From the NCBI GenBank assembly GCA_021155195.1, contig JAJNPV010000042.1:372001-436000 (forward strand): a stretch of DNA of 64,000 nucleotides, given 5' to 3'. The notes below the pieces were generated by a model. That model searched no databases. It saw only the letters and a list, made by a program, of their open reading frames with translations, and had not been told where the DNA came from. The stretch is from Ohtaekwangia sp. GTDB taxonomy: Bacteria; Bacteroidota; Bacteroidia; Cytophagales; Cyclobacteriaceae. The stretch's first letter is position 1. Every line of letters starts with the position of its first letter. Below, piece after piece: positions 61,192 to 64,000 of the stretch. The translations under genes were made by a program, and so were the position numbers.

Positions 61192-64000
61192 ATGAGTAAT
61201 ACGAATAAGACATACTGGAAAGGCTTACCACAACTGAAGAATGATTCGGAGTTTGTGAAAAATGCCGATAAAGAATTTGTGGATTTGGCCGTTCAGGAAG
61301 ACCCGGGTCACTCGCGCAGAGACTTTTTAAAAATGATGGGCTTTAGTGTTGCCGCTGCATCTTTGGCAGCTTGCGAAGCGCCTATCCGCAAAGCAATTCC
61401 GTATATAAATAAGCCTATGGATGCAGATCCGGGCATTCCAAATTATTACGCTTCCAGTTATATCAATGGTGGTGATTATTGCAGCATTGTTGTGAAAGTG
61501 CGCGATGGCCGCCCAATCAAAATAGAAGGAAACAGTCTTTCGAAAGTTACCATGGGTGGAACAAGTGCCCAGGTGGAGGCTTCGGTAATGTCGTTGTATG
61601 ACAACTATCGCTTGCGCGGACCAATGGCAGGTACAGAGAAGAAAGATTGGGAAACTATTGATAAGGAAGTAATTGCAAAACTCAATGAGATTTCGGCCAA
61701 AGGTGGCCAGATTCGAATTGTGAGCAACACGATATTAAGTCCTAGTACAAAAGCTGCGGTTGATAAATTTAAGGCTAAGTACCCGACTACCACGCACATT
61801 CAGTACGATCCAATCTCTTATTACGGAATTCAGAAAGCCAACAAAGAATCTTTTGGCGCGGCTATGATTCCGTCATATGATTTCAGCAAAGCGAAAACCA
61901 TTGTAAGCATTGGTGCCGATTTTTTAGGTACCTGGTTGTCGCCCATTGAATTCACAAAGCAGTTTGCAGTAAACAGAGAGATTACCGAAGAGAAAAAAGA
62001 AATGTCGCGCTTGTATCAGTTTGAGACGAATCTTTCTCTTACCGGTGCCAATGCAGATTATCGTTCAATGATTAAGCCTTCACAAGAAGGATTAGTGGTA
62101 GCTCAGATTTATAATATTCTAACCGGCAACGGAGTGAAGAGCATCGATAAGATTGCTCATCTTGAAAAAGCAGCCAATGAACTGAAAGCCAACGCAGGCA
62201 AAGCCTTGGTAGTGTGTGGTTCAAATGATAAGTCAGTACAGGTTGTAGTTAATGCGATCAACAATTTATTGGGTAGCTATGGAACTACCATTCTTCCTGG
62301 TTCTCCGGTTAATTTCCGTCAGGGAAATGACGAAGAGATGGCTGCTTTTGTAACAGATCTACAAGGAGGAAAAGTAGATGGAGTAATTTTTTATAATTGT
62401 AATCCGGTTTACGATCATCCGAAAGGAGATGCTATTGCTGCTTCGTTGAAAAAGCTAACCCTTTCAGTTTCAACGTCATCAACTCCTGACGAAACGGCTT
62501 CAGCTTCTGGTTTAATAGCACCAGATCATCATTATTTAGAGTCATGGAATGACGCTGAGCCTAAAGTAAATTCATTTAGTCTTTCGCAACCTGCTATCTC
62601 GCCATTGTTCAAAACAAGACAAGCACAAGAGAGTTTCTTGGTGTGGGCCGGAGAAAGTAATACTGAGTATTTCTCTTTTGTTCAACAATATTGGAGGAAC
62701 AGATTCTATTCAGCAGCGACTGGAGATTTCCAGAGTTTCTGGGATAAATGTTTGTATGACGGTGTATTGGATGTAAGTTCTGAACCGGCATCCTACTCCT
62801 TTGCGGGAAATGTGGAGGGCGCATTAGCTGCTATAGCTTCAACCTACAAAGCATCTAACAGCGGCCTTGAACTTGCTATCTACGAAAGTTATGGAGTAGG
62901 AAATGGTTCGCAAGCAAACAATCCATTACTACAAGAATTACCAGACCCTATCACAAAAGCAACCTGGGATCATTACATTACTATTTCACTTACTGATGCA
63001 ACTGCACTTGGAATCGAAAATGATGCAGAAGGTCGCACTCAGTTAGTTAACCTTACTGCAAATGGAAAAACAGTTACCGTAGCTGCCTTGGTTCAACCCG
63101 GTCAGGCATTTGGTACAGTAGGTATTGCATTAGGATATGGCCGTACCAAAGTGGGTAAGGTAGGCGAGAATATTGGTGCCAATGCCTATCCATTACTTAC
63201 CTCAGGAGAAACAATAGGCTTTAGCGTATTAAGCGGAGTAAAAGTTGAGAAGACTGATGAGAAGTTCCAATTAGCACAAACTCAAATTCATCAGACCTAC
63301 ATGGGTCGTGAGAATGTGATTCAGGAATCATTGCTTTCAGACTATAACGAAAACCCAGAGCATTGGAATGAAAGATCTGCTAAAGTAACCAAGTGGAATG
63401 AAAAGGTAGAACCTGCCACACTTAGTTTGTGGAAAGGTCATGAGTACAAGAACCATCATTGGGGAATGTCGATCGACTTAAACACGTGTACTGGTTGTGG
63501 CTCATGTGTGGTAGCTTGTAACGTAGAGAACAACGTTTCAATTGTAGGAAAGCAAGAGGTAATCAACCGCAGGGAAATGCATTGGTTACGCATCGATCGT
63601 TACTATACAAGCGAAGCAAAGCCAGAGAATTATAAGGAGGCAGAAATCGCTTCTGAAAATCCTGAAGTTGTGTTTCAACCTATGTTGTGCCAGCATTGCA
63701 ATAATGCACCGTGCGAAACAGTATGTCCGGTAGCAGCAACAACGCACAGCACAGAAGGATTAAATCAAATGACCTATAACCGTTGCATTGGCACACGTTA
63801 TTGCGCCAACAACTGTCCTTATAAAGTAAGACGATTCAACTGGTTTAAATACCACGATAACCAACAGTTTCAACAAAGCAACCCTGCGATGAATACCGAT
63901 ATAGGGCGCATGGTGTTAAATCCGGATGTTACGGTTCGTTCACGTGGAGTAATGGAAAAATGTTCATTCTGTGTGCAACGCATTCAGTCTGGGAAACTTA
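61192..64000 (+). CDS. actB: Alternative complex III subunit B (iron-sulfur), cut by window end
   Basis: The start of ActB, 936 residues visible; the frame stays open to the last base. A Tat-like motif SRRDFLKMMGFSVAAAS is at about residues 42-58, followed by a Cys (LAAC). A molybdopterin-oxidoreductase-like domain without a visible cofactor-binding Cys/Sec spans about 75-740. The ferredoxin-like NrfC domain begins with CTGCGSCVVAC at Cys766, then CQHCNNAPCETVCPVAATTH, CIGTRYCANNCPYKVRRFNW and, near the edge, CSFCVQRIQSG. It passes electrons from quinol to the ActA haems. It starts 33 bases after actA. Confidence 0.95.
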   Translation, partial: MSNTNKTYWKGLPQLKNDSEFVKNADKEFVDLAVQEDPGHSRRDFLKMMGFSVAAASLAACEAPIRKAIPYINKPMDADPGIPNYYASSYINGGDYCSIVVKVRDGRPIKIEGNSLSKVTMGGTSAQVEASVMSLYDNYRLRGPMAGTEKKDWETIDKEVIAKLNEISAKGGQIRIVSNTILSPSTKAAVDKFKAKYPTTTHIQYDPISYYGIQKANKESFGAAMIPSYDFSKAKTIVSIGADFLGTWLSPIEFTKQFAVNREITEEKKEMSRLYQFETNLSLTGANADYRSMIKPSQEGLVVAQIYNILTGNGVKSIDKIAHLEKAANELKANAGKALVVCGSNDKSVQVVVNAINNLLGSYGTTILPGSPVNFRQGNDEEMAAFVTDLQGGKVDGVIFYNCNPVYDHPKGDAIAASLKKLTLSVSTSSTPDETASASGLIAPDHHYLESWNDAEPKVNSFSLSQPAISPLFKTRQAQESFLVWAGESNTEYFSFVQQYWRNRFYSAATGDFQSFWDKCLYDGVLDVSSEPASYSFAGNVEGALAAIASTYKASNSGLELAIYESYGVGNGSQANNPLLQELPDPITKATWDHYITISLTDATALGIENDAEGRTQLVNLTANGKTVTVAALVQPGQAFGTVGIALGYGRTKVGKVGENIGANAYPLLTSGETIGFSVLSGVKVEKTDEKFQLAQTQIHQTYMGRENVIQESLLSDYNENPEHWNERSAKVTKWNEKVEPATLSLWKGHEYKNHHWGMSIDLNTCTGCGSCVVACNVENNVSIVGKQEVINRREMHWLRIDRYYTSEAKPENYKEAEIASENPEVVFQPMLCQHCNNAPCETVCPVAATTHSTEGLNQMTYNRCIGTRYCANNCPYKVRRFNWFKYHDNQQFQQSNPAMNTDIGRMVLNPDVTVRSRGVMEKCSFCVQRIQSGKL

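Noticed and set aside
1..64000. CRISPR arrays, insertion sequences, phage genes, rRNA genes
   Set aside because: Looked for on both strands; no regularly spaced repeats, transposase motifs, phage proteins or rRNA sequence were recognised.

Overview
The window is a stretch of a Bacteroidota chromosome, most likely from the order Cytophagales (inference). The evidence is paired SusC/SusD outer-membrane genes, a hybrid two-component (HTCS) regulator, a type IX secretion sorting domain, many SPII lipoproteins, an alternative complex III (Act) operon, almost no Shine-Dalgarno sequences, and promoters of the TTTG/TTG - N19-23 - TAnnTTTG type. No integrase, transposase, phage gene, CRISPR array or rRNA was seen. 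One tRNA gene (Cys, GCA) is present. Layout: 1-2.5 kb holds the end of galactokinase and a sodium/sugar symporter. 2.5-4.9 kb is a small cassette of a WYL-type repressor, two identical 16-bp palindromes 52 bp apart, a GyrI-like protein, two tiny proteins and a RibD-C/DHFR-like reductase. 4.9-11 kb is a run of housekeeping and envelope genes: an outer-membrane barrel, a YkgJ cysteine-cluster protein, a thioredoxin, an HD hydrolase, a TPR protein, an NTF2-like protein, a histidine phosphatase and an OmpA-like protein. 11-13.2 kb is a LolD/MacB-type ATPase plus TolC behind a sigma-54-like promoter. 13.2-17.8 kb holds a membrane-tethered AraC/TolB-like/TPR regulator, an ankyrin lipoprotein and an acyltransferase. 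17.8-20.2 kb holds rpsA and tRNA-Cys. 20.4-36.7 kb is a polysaccharide utilisation locus: HTCS sensor, SusC, SusD, two surface glycan-binding lipoproteins, a GH30 enzyme, and a clan GH-A hydrolase that is broken by a frameshift next to its catalytic motif. 36.8-38.9 kb is a PLD-type enzyme and a membrane-bound hydrolase. 39.1-48.9 kb is a second SusC/SusD locus with Calx-beta lipoproteins, a secreted M43-type metalloprotease carrying a T9SS tail, and an FKBP lipoprotein. It has no glycosidase and looks proteolytic. It is followed by galM. 50.2-59.1 kb is a nitrous oxide reductase cluster led by a Crp/Fnr regulator with its own FNR-type box. 59.8 kb to the end is the start of the alternative complex III operon (a fused monoheme/pentaheme ActA, then ActB, cut by the window edge). 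How the parts work together: the two SusCD loci feed sugars and probably peptides into the periplasm. The galactose genes and aldose epimerase handle free sugars. Alternative complex III and the nos cluster belong to the respiratory chain, with N2O as an electron sink under low oxygen. Most promising for follow-up are: the paired operators of the WYL cassette; direct-repeat operators with 20-22 bp spacing in front of AraC-type targets; the sigma-54-like efflux promoter; the frameshifted hydrolase; the protease-containing SusCD locus; and the extra genes (fasciclin lipoprotein, unknown membrane protein, CopD-like, cupin, truncated haemoglobin) inside the nos operon. All functional calls rest on reading motifs by eye. 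No database search was run.
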